A DNA stretch of 64,000 nucleotides from Thalassospira sp. HF15. Its GTDB lineage: Bacteria > Pseudomonadota > Alphaproteobacteria > Rhodospirillales > Thalassospiraceae. Under the pieces are notes generated by a model. That model was given only the letters and a program-made list of their open reading frames with translations. It was not told where the DNA came from and did no database searches. Position 1 is the first letter of the stretch. The number at the start of each line of letters is the position of its first letter. The position numbers were made by a program, and so were the translations under genes. The stretch spans positions 372,001 through 436,000 of the forward strand of contig NZ_JAAVKI010000004.1 in NCBI RefSeq assembly GCF_011806525.1. The letters are read 5' to 3'. This document shows, in pieces, positions 35,785 through 45,156 of the stretch.

Positions 35785-36121
35785 GGTCTTTCCTGTGGCT
35801 TGGATGGCGCTAAATCCCGACGGTCATTGTTGGGGCATGACATCGTCGGGCGAAAATGACTACCCGATTAGTGAAATCCGGACCAGCATCTTTTTGACAT
35901 GGCGGCAATCACATCAAAGTCACTACGCCTGACTGCCCCAAAATCAATGCCGTATCGGCGAAAACGCGCGGGGAAGAAAGCTAAGCCGAAGAGGTGCCGC
36001 TAAATTCCACCCAAAAAACACAACAAAAGGTACAAAAATTACTTGACCTAAAGGAGCCCCGAGACGAAATTGGGGGCGTCGCCAGTACTGACTGGCATCC
36101 AAAGCCAATTGATGAAGACCG
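35785..36121. other. Intergenic region between lysE-like gene and the leuA leader
   Basis: 337 bases with no recognisable gene on either strand. It must hold the promoters of the exporter (left) and of the leuA leader (right). I see no clear repeat or protein-binding palindrome. An 80-codon minus-strand frame at 35944-36186 has no ribosome site and is not supported. Confidence 0.4.
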
Positions 36122-36268
36122 ATGACCGCAGACATTTGCAACATTGATGCATATGCCGACCGTGCCGAAGCAAGCGCTTCTGGCACATTCGTGCTGTCTG
36201 CCCTTTCCCTTATTGCCGGTCTTCTTGGTCTAGCAGAGCTAGGCGCGCTACGACTTACGCGCCCCTGA
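36122..36268 (+). CDS. Leu-rich leader ORF upstream of leuA (candidate attenuator peptide)
   Basis: A 48-codon frame starting 293 bases before leuA. The second half is Leu-rich (VLSALSLIAGLLGLAELGALRL): ten leucine residues, eight to ten of them in CTT or the rare CTA codon (CTA three times), which is the codon choice expected of a leucine-sensing leader. The stop codon lies inside a hairpin (CCCCTGAGC 36262-36270 with GCTCAGGGG 36322-36330) that competes with GGCGCG (36242-36247)/CGCGCC (36258-36263). The ribosome site is weak (GAAGA). It could instead be a small membrane peptide. Confidence 0.45.
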   Translation: MTADICNIDAYADRAEASASGTFVLSALSLIAGLLGLAELGALRLTRP

Positions 36269-36330
36269 GCAAATCATGCCGGCCCGGATCACGTTTTCTA
36301 CATGTCGATCCAATTGCCGCAGCTCAGGGG
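36242..36330 (+). promoter_or_regulatory. Alternative hairpins in the leuA leader
   Basis: Hairpin A pairs GGCGCG (36242-36247) with CGCGCC (36258-36263). Hairpin B pairs CCCCTGAGC (36262-36270) with GCTCAGGGG (36322-36330); inside it GGATC and GATCC (about 36285-36311) form a smaller stem. A and B share bases 36262-36263 and cannot both close fully. No classical T-run terminator follows, so control could act on translation or through Rho. Confidence 0.45.
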
Positions 36331-36414
36331 AAAAAGTCGCGCCAAACGGCCCGCACTCCTTCCAGACAGAATTTACATACCGGGCAAAGACCCGTTTGAT
36401 CAGGAAACAAGATA

Positions 36415-37965
36415 ATGGCTAGTGCAAACGACAATCGCGTCATCATTTTTGACACCACTCTGCGTGACGGGGAACAGTCCCCAGGTGCATCGATGACGCT
36501 TGATGAAAAACTGCGTGTGGCGCAGGCACTGGCGGAACTGAAGGTTGATGTCATCGAAGCAGGCTTTGCCATTGCATCGAACGGTGACTTCCAGTCCGTC
36601 AATGAAATCGCAAAACAGATATCGGGCCCGACCATCTGTTCGCTGGCCCGTGCGGCCAAGGGCGATATCGAACGCGCCGCAGAGGCTTTGGAGCCAGCTG
36701 AGAACAAGCGTATTCACACCTTCATCTCCACCAGCCCACTGCACATGAAATACAAACTGCAGATGGAACCGGAACGCGTTCTGGAAAAGGTGGTCGAAAG
36801 TGTGACCCTGGCTCGCAACTTCACTGACGATGTTGAATGGTCGGCAGAAGACGGTTCGCGCACCGAGCATGACTTCCTGTGCCGTTGCGTTGAAGCGGCC
36901 ATTGATGCGGGTGCCACCACGATCAACATCCCGGACACTGTCGGTTACACCACGCCGACCGAATATGCCGAACTGATGACGATGTTGTTTAACCGTGTAC
37001 CGAACATCGACAAGGCCATCCTGTCAGTTCACTGTCACAACGATCTGGGCATGGCGGTTGCCAACTCGATCTCGGCTGTGAATGCCGGTGCCCGTCAGAT
37101 CGAATGCACGATCAATGGTTTGGGCGAACGCGCGGGTAACGCCGCACTCGAAGAAATTGTCATGGCGATCAACACCCGTAACGATGCCTTCCCGTTCACC
37201 ACAGGCATCGACACGACCAAAATCATGAATGCATCGCGTCTGGTGTCCGCCGTTTCCGGCTTTGTCGTACAGCCGAACAAGGCCATCGTCGGCGCGAACG
37301 CCTTCGCCCATGAAAGCGGCATCCACCAGGACGGCTTCCTGAAGAATTCCGAAACCTATGAAATCATGAAACCGGAATCGATCGGGTTGAACAAATCCAG
37401 CTTGGTGATGGGCAAACATTCCGGTCGTCATGCCTTCAAGGAAAAACTCAAGGAACTGGGCTTTACCGAACTGGGCGACAATGCCATTGAAGACGCATTC
37501 GCTCGCTTCAAGGAATTGGCCGACAAAAAGAAAGAAGTCTATGACGATGATATCGTTGCATTGGTCGATGACGGCATGCGCGACAACGAACACATCAAGT
37601 TCGTTGGCCTGACGGTTACTTGCGGCTCCAAAGGCCCGCAAACTGCCGAGCTGGAACTGACCGTTGACGGCGAAACCCGTACCGCCAAAACCACCGGCGA
37701 TGGTCCGATTGATGCGACGTTTAACGCGATCAAGGAAATCTATCCGCATGACTGGCGCCTGAAACTCTATCAGGTGCATGCTGTCACCGAGGGCACCGAT
37801 GCCCAAGGTACGGTAACGGTCAAACTTGACGGGGAAGACCGCACGGTTGTCGGCAACGCGTCGGACACCGACACGGTCGTCGCATCATGCATCGCCTATG
37901 TCACAGCGGTGAACAAGCTGATCGAGAAAAGCAAGAAAACGGCACCCGATGCCATGGCATCCTAA
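36415..37965 (+). CDS. leuA: 2-isopropylmalate synthase
   Basis: A 516-residue enzyme condensing acetyl-CoA with 2-ketoisovalerate, the first step of leucine synthesis. The HMGL-like barrel has the signature IIFDTTLRDGEQSPGASM (about residues 9-27) and the metal site VHCHNDLGMAVANSISAVNAGARQIECTINGLGERAGN. The C-terminal LeuA dimer/allosteric domain (about 390-510) binds leucine for feedback inhibition. CAGGAAA precedes the ATG. Leader elements at 36122-36330 suggest leucine-dependent control. Confidence 0.97.
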   Translation: MASANDNRVIIFDTTLRDGEQSPGASMTLDEKLRVAQALAELKVDVIEAGFAIASNGDFQSVNEIAKQISGPTICSLARAAKGDIERAAEALEPAENKRIHTFISTSPLHMKYKLQMEPERVLEKVVESVTLARNFTDDVEWSAEDGSRTEHDFLCRCVEAAIDAGATTINIPDTVGYTTPTEYAELMTMLFNRVPNIDKAILSVHCHNDLGMAVANSISAVNAGARQIECTINGLGERAGNAALEEIVMAINTRNDAFPFTTGIDTTKIMNASRLVSAVSGFVVQPNKAIVGANAFAHESGIHQDGFLKNSETYEIMKPESIGLNKSSLVMGKHSGRHAFKEKLKELGFTELGDNAIEDAFARFKELADKKKEVYDDDIVALVDDGMRDNEHIKFVGLTVTCGSKGPQTAELELTVDGETRTAKTTGDGPIDATFNAIKEIYPHDWRLKLYQVHAVTEGTDAQGTVTVKLDGEDRTVVGNASDTDTVVASCIAYVTAVNKLIEKSKKTAPDAMAS

Positions 37966-37987
37966 GCAAAGCTTGCAGATCGCAATC

Positions 37988-38015
37988 AAAGGGCGGCACG
38001 TGTGCCGCCCTTTTC
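37988..38015 (+). terminator. Terminator of leuA
   Basis: AAAGGGCGGCAC (37988-37999) pairs with GTGCCGCCCTTTT (38002-38014). It is 22 bases after the leuA stop. Confidence 0.85.
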
Positions 38016-38079
38016 ACGTTTGAATAGCAGCAAGACATGCCCTGTGATAGGATATCGGCAACCGTGACAGGAGTTGCCC

Positions 38080-38985
38080 ATGGCCTGCGCCAGCAAACCT
38101 TTCCGTGCCTTTCGACGCAATCCGATCGCTTTGTTTGCAATGACCCTGTCTGTTGTCATTGCAGCGACATTTGTGCGAACACCCGCAAAAGCTCAAACCA
38201 GCGCTTCGGGCCAGTCCATTACCGTCCCGTCATTGCCTTACCCAAAAAGCGGGCTGCGACAGCGCCTGATTGCCGACGGGAAATCCATCCCCGACGTGGA
38301 TGAAAGCCTGCAAGCTGACATCCCGGCGCTCTATTTTGAACCGAATGCGGATAACGGAACGGTCAACGCCCCTTATCCTGCGGTCGTCGCCCTGCCCGAC
38401 TGCGACAACCATTTTCCCAAGGCGTGGATATCAACTCTCCAAAAATCCGGATACGCGGTACTGCTCATTTCGCCACCAAATGCGCATCCGACGCAGGATT
38501 ATTGTGGTGGCGGTCACCTTCAAACGCCCAAACATGGTTTGTCATATTGGGCATTCGATGCAATCAGCGCGCTTTATTACCTTTCGGAGCAAAAGGTGAT
38601 CGACCCTGAAAATATTGCTGTCTTCGGTTATGGATATGGTGCTGGCGCCGGTCAGCTTGCGATTTATCGTGATGGGCACGCCAAACACTACCAACACCGC
38701 TTTAACGCACTTGTCGGGCTCAGACCGCAATGTATGTCGGAAATGGACAACTTCGTCCCCAGCCTGCTTGTGGGCGTCAAGAATGATCCGTTCAATCCAC
38801 CGGCATGGTGCCACTGGCGGATAGATCGGGACCTTAAGCCCAATCGGCAAGACGTCACCTTCAAGACAGTCGAAAGCAGTGAAAAGGTTGAAGACCAAAC
38901 GACTCGCAGGCAGCTTTCAGTTGAGACAAACGTCGAAACAGTCACTCTGATCAGCGACTTTCTGTCGCGCGCGCTATCAAAATGA
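38080..38985 (+). CDS. Exported alpha/beta hydrolase-fold protein lacking the nucleophile
   Basis: A 301-residue protein with an N-terminal signal or anchor helix (LFAMTLSVVIAATFVRTPAKA). The body resembles dienelactone-hydrolase-like folds: AVVALPDCDNHFPKAWISTLQKSGYAVLLISPP, then a nucleophile-elbow region PENIAVFGYGYGAGAGQLAIYR. The elbow position that should be Ser or Cys (G-x-S/C-x-G) reads G-Y-G-Y-G, so a glycine is at the nucleophile place. It may be a non-catalytic binding protein. The ATG at 38080 has AGGAG 6 bases before it and is preferred to a TTG at 38074. Confidence 0.75.
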   Translation: MACASKPFRAFRRNPIALFAMTLSVVIAATFVRTPAKAQTSASGQSITVPSLPYPKSGLRQRLIADGKSIPDVDESLQADIPALYFEPNADNGTVNAPYPAVVALPDCDNHFPKAWISTLQKSGYAVLLISPPNAHPTQDYCGGGHLQTPKHGLSYWAFDAISALYYLSEQKVIDPENIAVFGYGYGAGAGQLAIYRDGHAKHYQHRFNALVGLRPQCMSEMDNFVPSLLVGVKNDPFNPPAWCHWRIDRDLKPNRQDVTFKTVESSEKVEDQTTRRQLSVETNVETVTLISDFLSRALSK

Positions 38986-40225
<1,240 letters not shown>

Positions 40226-40245
40226 ACAAGGTCGGCTTGAATTTT

Positions 40246-40287
40246 AATCACCGGGTCGTATCCTTACTGGACGCGACTCGGTGATTT
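40246..40287 (+). terminator. Hairpin between mreB and mreC
   Basis: AATCACCGGGTCG (40246-40258) pairs with CGACTCGGTGATT (40274-40286), one G-U pair, followed by TCGTT. It may end part of the mreB message, so that mreB is made in excess over mreCD. The T run is weak. Confidence 0.55.
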
Positions 40288-40350
40288 CGTTATGGTTGAA
40301 TATCCCGCACGGGATGAAGAACAACCTTTTGGGAATTCGCGGGGAATACA

Positions 40351-41346
40351 TTGGCACAGCATGGTGGTCCGCAGCAGCGTATCTTTTCGCCGTTACGCAC
40401 GGCCCTTCACCGCTTCGCTTTTATATTGCTGATTTTTTCGGCTTTCGGCCTGATGCTTCTGGGCAAGGCCGATACTGTTTTGATCGAACGCATCCGTGCG
40501 GCGTCGGCTGATCTCGTATCCCCGGTCATGAACATCGTTTCCCGCCCTGCGGCCAGTATCAATGAACTGACCGACAAGATTTACAACCTTGCCCACCTTT
40601 ATGAAGAGAACGAGCGCCTGCGCCGTGAAAACCAGCAATTGCTGGCTTGGCAGCAAGCGGCACGCAATCTTTCGCATGAAAACGCGCGCCTGCGCGATCT
40701 TGCAAGCTACACCTCCCCGCCTGCCCTGCATCTGGTGACGTCACGCGTGATTGCGGATATGGGCGGTGCCTATGCCCACAGCTTGATGATTTCTGCCGGA
40801 TCACGCGACGGCGTTGCCAAGGGACAGGCTGTGATTTCCGACGAAGGCCTGATCGGTCGTGTTGCAGAAGCTGGATATCAGGCATCGCGTGTTCTTCTGA
40901 TTACTGACATCAACTCGCGTGTGCCGGTGGTTATTGAAAACTCCCGCGACCGTGCGTTTCTGTCGGGTGACAACACAAACCGTCCGTTGCTGACCTTCCT
41001 GACCGCCGATGCGGCAGTCGCACCGGGCGATCGTATTTTGACATCGGGCCACGGTGGGGCCTTCCCGCCGGGAATTCCGATCGGGATCGTATCATCGGTC
41101 TCGGAAAATGCCGTTCGGGTTGCACCAATGTTCCGACGCCATCAGCTTGAATATCTTCGGGTTGCTGATTACGGCCTTCAGGGCATTCTGAGCAACGAAC
41201 GCATTCGCCAAAGTCATCCTGCGAACACAGAAAACACCACAGAGCTCTCGCCAGAGCTTCCTGATGGGGTCGGCATTGTACCGGCAAGCCCGGCAGATGG
41301 CGGAAACGAAACGGTCACCCCTGGCGCGGCAGGGGAAGCCCAGTGA
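40351..41346 (+). CDS. mreC: Rod shape-determining protein MreC
   Basis: A 331-residue bitopic protein linking MreB filaments to periplasmic wall enzymes. It has a short cytoplasmic N-terminus, one membrane helix (about 30-48), a coiled coil (LAHLYEENERLRRENQQLLAWQQAARNLSHENARLRDLA, about 84-122) and the two beta barrels of the MreC family (VISDEGLIGRVAEAG, GDRILTSGHGGAFPPGIPIGIV). The C-terminal 45 residues are low-complexity. Start TTG at 40351 is preceded by GGGGAA. It overlaps mreD by four bases (GTGA). Confidence 0.95.
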   Translation: MAQHGGPQQRIFSPLRTALHRFAFILLIFSAFGLMLLGKADTVLIERIRAASADLVSPVMNIVSRPAASINELTDKIYNLAHLYEENERLRRENQQLLAWQQAARNLSHENARLRDLASYTSPPALHLVTSRVIADMGGAYAHSLMISAGSRDGVAKGQAVISDEGLIGRVAEAGYQASRVLLITDINSRVPVVIENSRDRAFLSGDNTNRPLLTFLTADAAVAPGDRILTSGHGGAFPPGIPIGIVSSVSENAVRVAPMFRRHQLEYLRVADYGLQGILSNERIRQSHPANTENTTELSPELPDGVGIVPASPADGGNETVTPGAAGEAQ

Positions 41347-41858
41347 AACCCGGCGTCTGGCATAGACTGGACATTATTGCGCGGGGCCTCTTACCTGCTT
41401 TCAGTGTCTTTGTCCTGTTGCTGATCAACCTTCTGCCGATCAGCGTGCCGTTATTGTCAACGGCCTCACCGGCCCTGGCCCTGATGGCCGTGTTCTATTG
41501 GTCGGTGAACCGCCCCGACCTTTTGACCGCTGTCACTGCCTTCCTGTTGGGCCTGTTGCAGGATCTGTTGATGGGACTACCGCTTGGCGTCAGTTCGCTT
41601 GTGCTATTGCTGGTACAAACCGGATCGGCAAGTCAGGGACGTTTTTTCCATAACAAACCGTTCAGCGTGATGTGGTGGGGCTTTGCACTTGTCGCCATTC
41701 CCGCACTTCTGGTGCAATGGCTGTTAAGTTCGGCCCTGCTCGGCGCATTGTTGCCGATCAAGGCGACCCTGATCAGTTACGTGCTGACTGCTGTGCTGTT
41801 TCCGGTTGTCGCCTGGGTTCTCGCACGTGCGCAGAACGGTCTTCTGCGATACGTCTAG
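41343..41858 (+). CDS. mreD: Rod shape-determining protein MreD
   Basis: A 171-residue inner-membrane protein with five to six hydrophobic helices and LGLLQDLLMGLPLGVSSLVLLL, the family's central motif. Starts with a GTG overlapping the mreC stop, so translation is coupled. It works with MreC and the RodA-PBP2 synthase. Function is known from the family only. Confidence 0.93.
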   Translation: MKPGVWHRLDIIARGLLPAFSVFVLLLINLLPISVPLLSTASPALALMAVFYWSVNRPDLLTAVTAFLLGLLQDLLMGLPLGVSSLVLLLVQTGSASQGRFFHNKPFSVMWWGFALVAIPALLVQWLLSSALLGALLPIKATLISYVLTAVLFPVVAWVLARAQNGLLRYV

Positions 41859-42023
41859 CGCCACTTGCATCGGGAAGAATCTGCGCAATATTGATGTTTT
41901 GGCAACGGCTATCGGCTATGCTGAAACAAGTCTGTTTTCATCCCCGTCGAAGCGGGATAAAACGGGCCCGAAATTGAACACCCGGCCTTACGGCTACTGA
42001 CGAAATACAGGTATCCATCGCCC

Positions 42024-43940
42024 ATGTGGCATCGTGACTCAGACCGGTTCAGACTGTTTACCCGACGCGCCCTGATGCTTGGTGCGGGCAAGGGGGTATT
42101 GCTGACAGGTCTTGCCGCACGCATGTATTACCTGCAGGTGCTTGAAAGTGATCGTTACCAGACACTGGCCGACGAAAACCGCATTTCGCACCGCTTGCTG
42201 CCACCGCCGCGCGGACTGGTTACCGACCGGTTTGGCGCACCGCTGGCCATCAACCGGCAGAACTATCACATCATGATCGTGCGCGAGCAGACACCAGATG
42301 TCCGCCGCACACTTGAAATCCTTGATCAGATTATCGAACTGGGTCCAGACACCATCGAACGCGTCGAACGCGATGTCGAGCGAAGGCGTTCCTTCGTCCC
42401 GGTGACGGTGCGCGACAATCTGACATGGGATGAAGTCGCACGTGTCGGTGTAAATGCGCCGGATCTGCCGGGCCTGATTATTGATGCCGGACGGTCACGT
42501 GACTATCCCGAAGGCCCGCACCTAGCCCACACACTGGGGTATGTTGCAGCTGTATCGGAAAAGGAACTGACGGGCGATCCCCTACTCGAACTGCCGGGCT
42601 TTACCATTGGCAAAAGCGGCGTTGAAAAGGTTTATGATCTGGCACTGCGCGGAACGGCTGGCACAAGCCAAGTAGAGGTCAACGCACTGGGGCGCGTTAT
42701 TCGCGAACTGGAACGCGAGGAAGGCGACAGCGGCAATACCGTTGTCATGACACTTGATCTTGATTTGCAGCGCTATGCCAATCAGCGCCTCTCGGACAAG
42801 GAAAGTGCATCTGCCGTTGTCATGGACATCCATAATGGCGAAGTTCTGGCACTGGCATCGCACCCGACCTATGACCCCAATGCCTTTACCAACGGTATTT
42901 CGCACAAGCTTTGGAACAGTCTGATCAACAACCCCTACGCACCGCTGTCAAACAAGGCGGTGAACGGCACCTATGCGCCGGGCTCGACGTTCAAAATGTG
43001 TGTCGCACTGGCCGGGCTTGAAGCCGGCATTATTTCGCCGCACCAGAAGTTCTTCTGCAACGGGCATCTTGATCTTGGCAATGCGCGGTTCCATTGCTGG
43101 AAACGCGGTGGTCATGGCTGGATGAACATGCATGATTCCATCAAGCATTCCTGTGACGTCTACTACTATGAGATATCCCAGAAAATCGGAATTGATCGCA
43201 TCGCTGCCATGGCACGCAAGCTTGGCCTTGGCGAGGACACCGGCATAGACCTGCCCAATGAACGCAGCGGGCTGATCCCGACCAAGGACTGGAAAGAAAT
43301 CCAGTTGGGCAAACGCTGGCAAGGGGGTGAAACCCTGATTGCGTCTATCGGGCAGGGGTATGTTCTGGCCACCCCGCTGCAGCTTTGCACGATGACCGCC
43401 AGGTTGGCATCAGGCAAAGCTGTACGTCCGCATTTGACGCGCGACAATGTCACCCCTGAAGGTGTCACCAGCCGTCAGGCGGAAGAATTCCCGGAACTTC
43501 AGGTCAACCGCGCCAATCTTGCACGCATTCGCGACGCCATGAACGGTGTGACCAATGAATTGCGCGGAACTGGCCATCGTGCCCGTATTTCCATCAAAGG
43601 CATGGAAATGGCTGGCAAAAGCGGTACCAGTCAGGTGCGTCGCATCACCATGCGTGAACGTCAGACAACCGGCGTTCTTGATAACGATGTTCTGCCGTGG
43701 AAATACCGTGACCACGCCTTGTTCGTCGCGTTTGCACCGGTCGAAAATCCCCGCTATGCCTGCGCGGTGGTCGTTGAACATGGCGGCGGCGGATCAAGCG
43801 TCGCCGGGCCAATCGTCCGTGACCTGCTGCAAAAGGCGCAGGAACTTCAATCTGCGCGCCAAGGTATCTCCGCAGCTGACCTGCCCAATAGCGCCAGCCT
43901 GCGTCGCGATCCATCCCAAACCGATCAGGATGAGGGTTAA
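42024..43940 (+). CDS. mrdA: Penicillin-binding protein 2 (class B transpeptidase)
   Basis: A 638-residue wall transpeptidase for cell elongation. A membrane anchor near residue 20 is followed by the non-catalytic dimerisation domain (LLPPPRGLVTDRFGAPLAINRQNYHIMIVREQ) and the transpeptidase. Active-site motifs are STFK (S321 to K324), SCD in HSCDVYYYE (SxN-type) and KSGT in AGKSGTSQV. The SxN position reads SCD, the usual form in PBP2. The 165-base gap after mreD may hold a further promoter. It is followed 3 bases later by rodA. Confidence 0.97.
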   Translation: MWHRDSDRFRLFTRRALMLGAGKGVLLTGLAARMYYLQVLESDRYQTLADENRISHRLLPPPRGLVTDRFGAPLAINRQNYHIMIVREQTPDVRRTLEILDQIIELGPDTIERVERDVERRRSFVPVTVRDNLTWDEVARVGVNAPDLPGLIIDAGRSRDYPEGPHLAHTLGYVAAVSEKELTGDPLLELPGFTIGKSGVEKVYDLALRGTAGTSQVEVNALGRVIRELEREEGDSGNTVVMTLDLDLQRYANQRLSDKESASAVVMDIHNGEVLALASHPTYDPNAFTNGISHKLWNSLINNPYAPLSNKAVNGTYAPGSTFKMCVALAGLEAGIISPHQKFFCNGHLDLGNARFHCWKRGGHGWMNMHDSIKHSCDVYYYEISQKIGIDRIAAMARKLGLGEDTGIDLPNERSGLIPTKDWKEIQLGKRWQGGETLIASIGQGYVLATPLQLCTMTARLASGKAVRPHLTRDNVTPEGVTSRQAEEFPELQVNRANLARIRDAMNGVTNELRGTGHRARISIKGMEMAGKSGTSQVRRITMRERQTTGVLDNDVLPWKYRDHALFVAFAPVENPRYACAVVVEHGGGGSSVAGPIVRDLLQKAQELQSARQGISAADLPNSASLRRDPSQTDQDEG

Positions 43941-43943
43941 ACC

Positions 43944-45107
43944 ATGGCGGGAAGCAGATATCGTATTGGTGAAGATCCTGATTACGTCCCGATTGGGCGG
44001 CGGTTGCTATTGCTTAACTGGACACTTGTTCTGCTGATTGCAGCCTTGTCGGGGATCGGCTTTGCCATGCTGTATTCCGCCGCCAACGGATCGCTGCAAC
44101 CCTGGGCAGAACGCCAGATGGTGCGTTTTGCCATTGGTGCGGCACTTATGATCATTATCGCGGTTACCGACATACGCATATGGCTGAAGCTTGCCTATTT
44201 TTCGTATTTCGTCGCGCTGATTTTGCTGATTGCCGTCGAGATCAAGGGTGATATCGGCATGGGGGCACAACGCTGGATCAACCTTGGCTTCTTTCAGCTA
44301 CAGCCCTCCGAATTGATGAAGATCTCTTTGGTTCTGGCGCTCGCGCGTTATTTCCATGGATTGACCGCTGAGGATGTCGGGCGCATCACGCTTTTGATCC
44401 CACCACTTTTGATGATCGCCGCCCCTTCCGCGCTTGTTTTGCGCCAGCCTGACCTTGGCACGACATTGCTTTTGATCGCCGGCGGTGGTGTGATTTTCTG
44501 GTTGGCGGGTGTGCGCATCTGGAAATTTGCCCTCGTCCTTGGCAGCGCATTGGCCGCCATCCCCATCGGCTGGCAATTCCTGCGTGAGTATCAGAAAAAC
44601 CGCGTTCTGACCTTCCTGAACCCGGAAAACGATCCGCTGGGAGCCGGTTACCATATCACGCAGTCCAAGATCGCGCTGGGCTCTGGCGGCTTGTTTGGCA
44701 AGGGCTTTATGCTTGGTTCCCAAAGCCATCTGAACTTCCTGCCGGAAAAGCAGACCGATTTCATCTTTACCATGCTGGGCGAAGAATTCGGTCTGGTGGG
44801 CGGCATGGCGCTGCTTGGGCTTTATGCACTGGTGATCACGTATGGCTATGTCATTGCGCTACGTTGTCAGAACCAGTTTGGTCGCCTTGTCGCCATCGGC
44901 GTGACCTCAACCTTCTTCCTGTATGTGTTCATCAATATCGCCATGGTGATGGGGCTTATTCCGGTCGTGGGTGTTCCCCTGCCCCTTGTGTCCTATGGTG
45001 GCACGGTGATGATGACCATCCTTGTCAGTTTTGGTCTGTTGATGAGCGTCTCAATCCACCGCGATATTCGAATTTCGCGTCAGGGTAATGACGACGGGCG
45101 CAGCTAA
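43944..45107 (+). CDS. rodA: Rod-shape glycosyltransferase RodA (SEDS)
   Basis: A 387-residue integral membrane protein of the SEDS family, with about ten helices. Conserved regions include GAQRWINLGFFQLQPSELMKISLVLALARYF and the large-loop and late motifs FLPEKQTDFIFTMLGEEFGLVGG and VVGVPLPLVSYGGTVMMT. It polymerises lipid II glycan strands in a complex with PBP2. The start is 3 bases after the mrdA stop with AGGG inside the mrdA end as ribosome site. The last gene of the cluster; a diguanylate cyclase gene converges from the right. Confidence 0.97.
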   Translation: MAGSRYRIGEDPDYVPIGRRLLLLNWTLVLLIAALSGIGFAMLYSAANGSLQPWAERQMVRFAIGAALMIIIAVTDIRIWLKLAYFSYFVALILLIAVEIKGDIGMGAQRWINLGFFQLQPSELMKISLVLALARYFHGLTAEDVGRITLLIPPLLMIAAPSALVLRQPDLGTTLLLIAGGGVIFWLAGVRIWKFALVLGSALAAIPIGWQFLREYQKNRVLTFLNPENDPLGAGYHITQSKIALGSGGLFGKGFMLGSQSHLNFLPEKQTDFIFTMLGEEFGLVGGMALLGLYALVITYGYVIALRCQNQFGRLVAIGVTSTFFLYVFINIAMVMGLIPVVGVPLPLVSYGGTVMMTILVSFGLLMSVSIHRDIRISRQGNDDGRS

Positions 45108-45156
45108 AGACCTGCGATATCACACTCAAGTATTTCGTTTCGGCTGAGTTTTCCGC

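Noticed and set aside
35944-36186. Minus-strand 80-codon frame near the leuA leader
   Set aside because: No ribosome site or recognisable fold; it overlaps the leader on the other strand.
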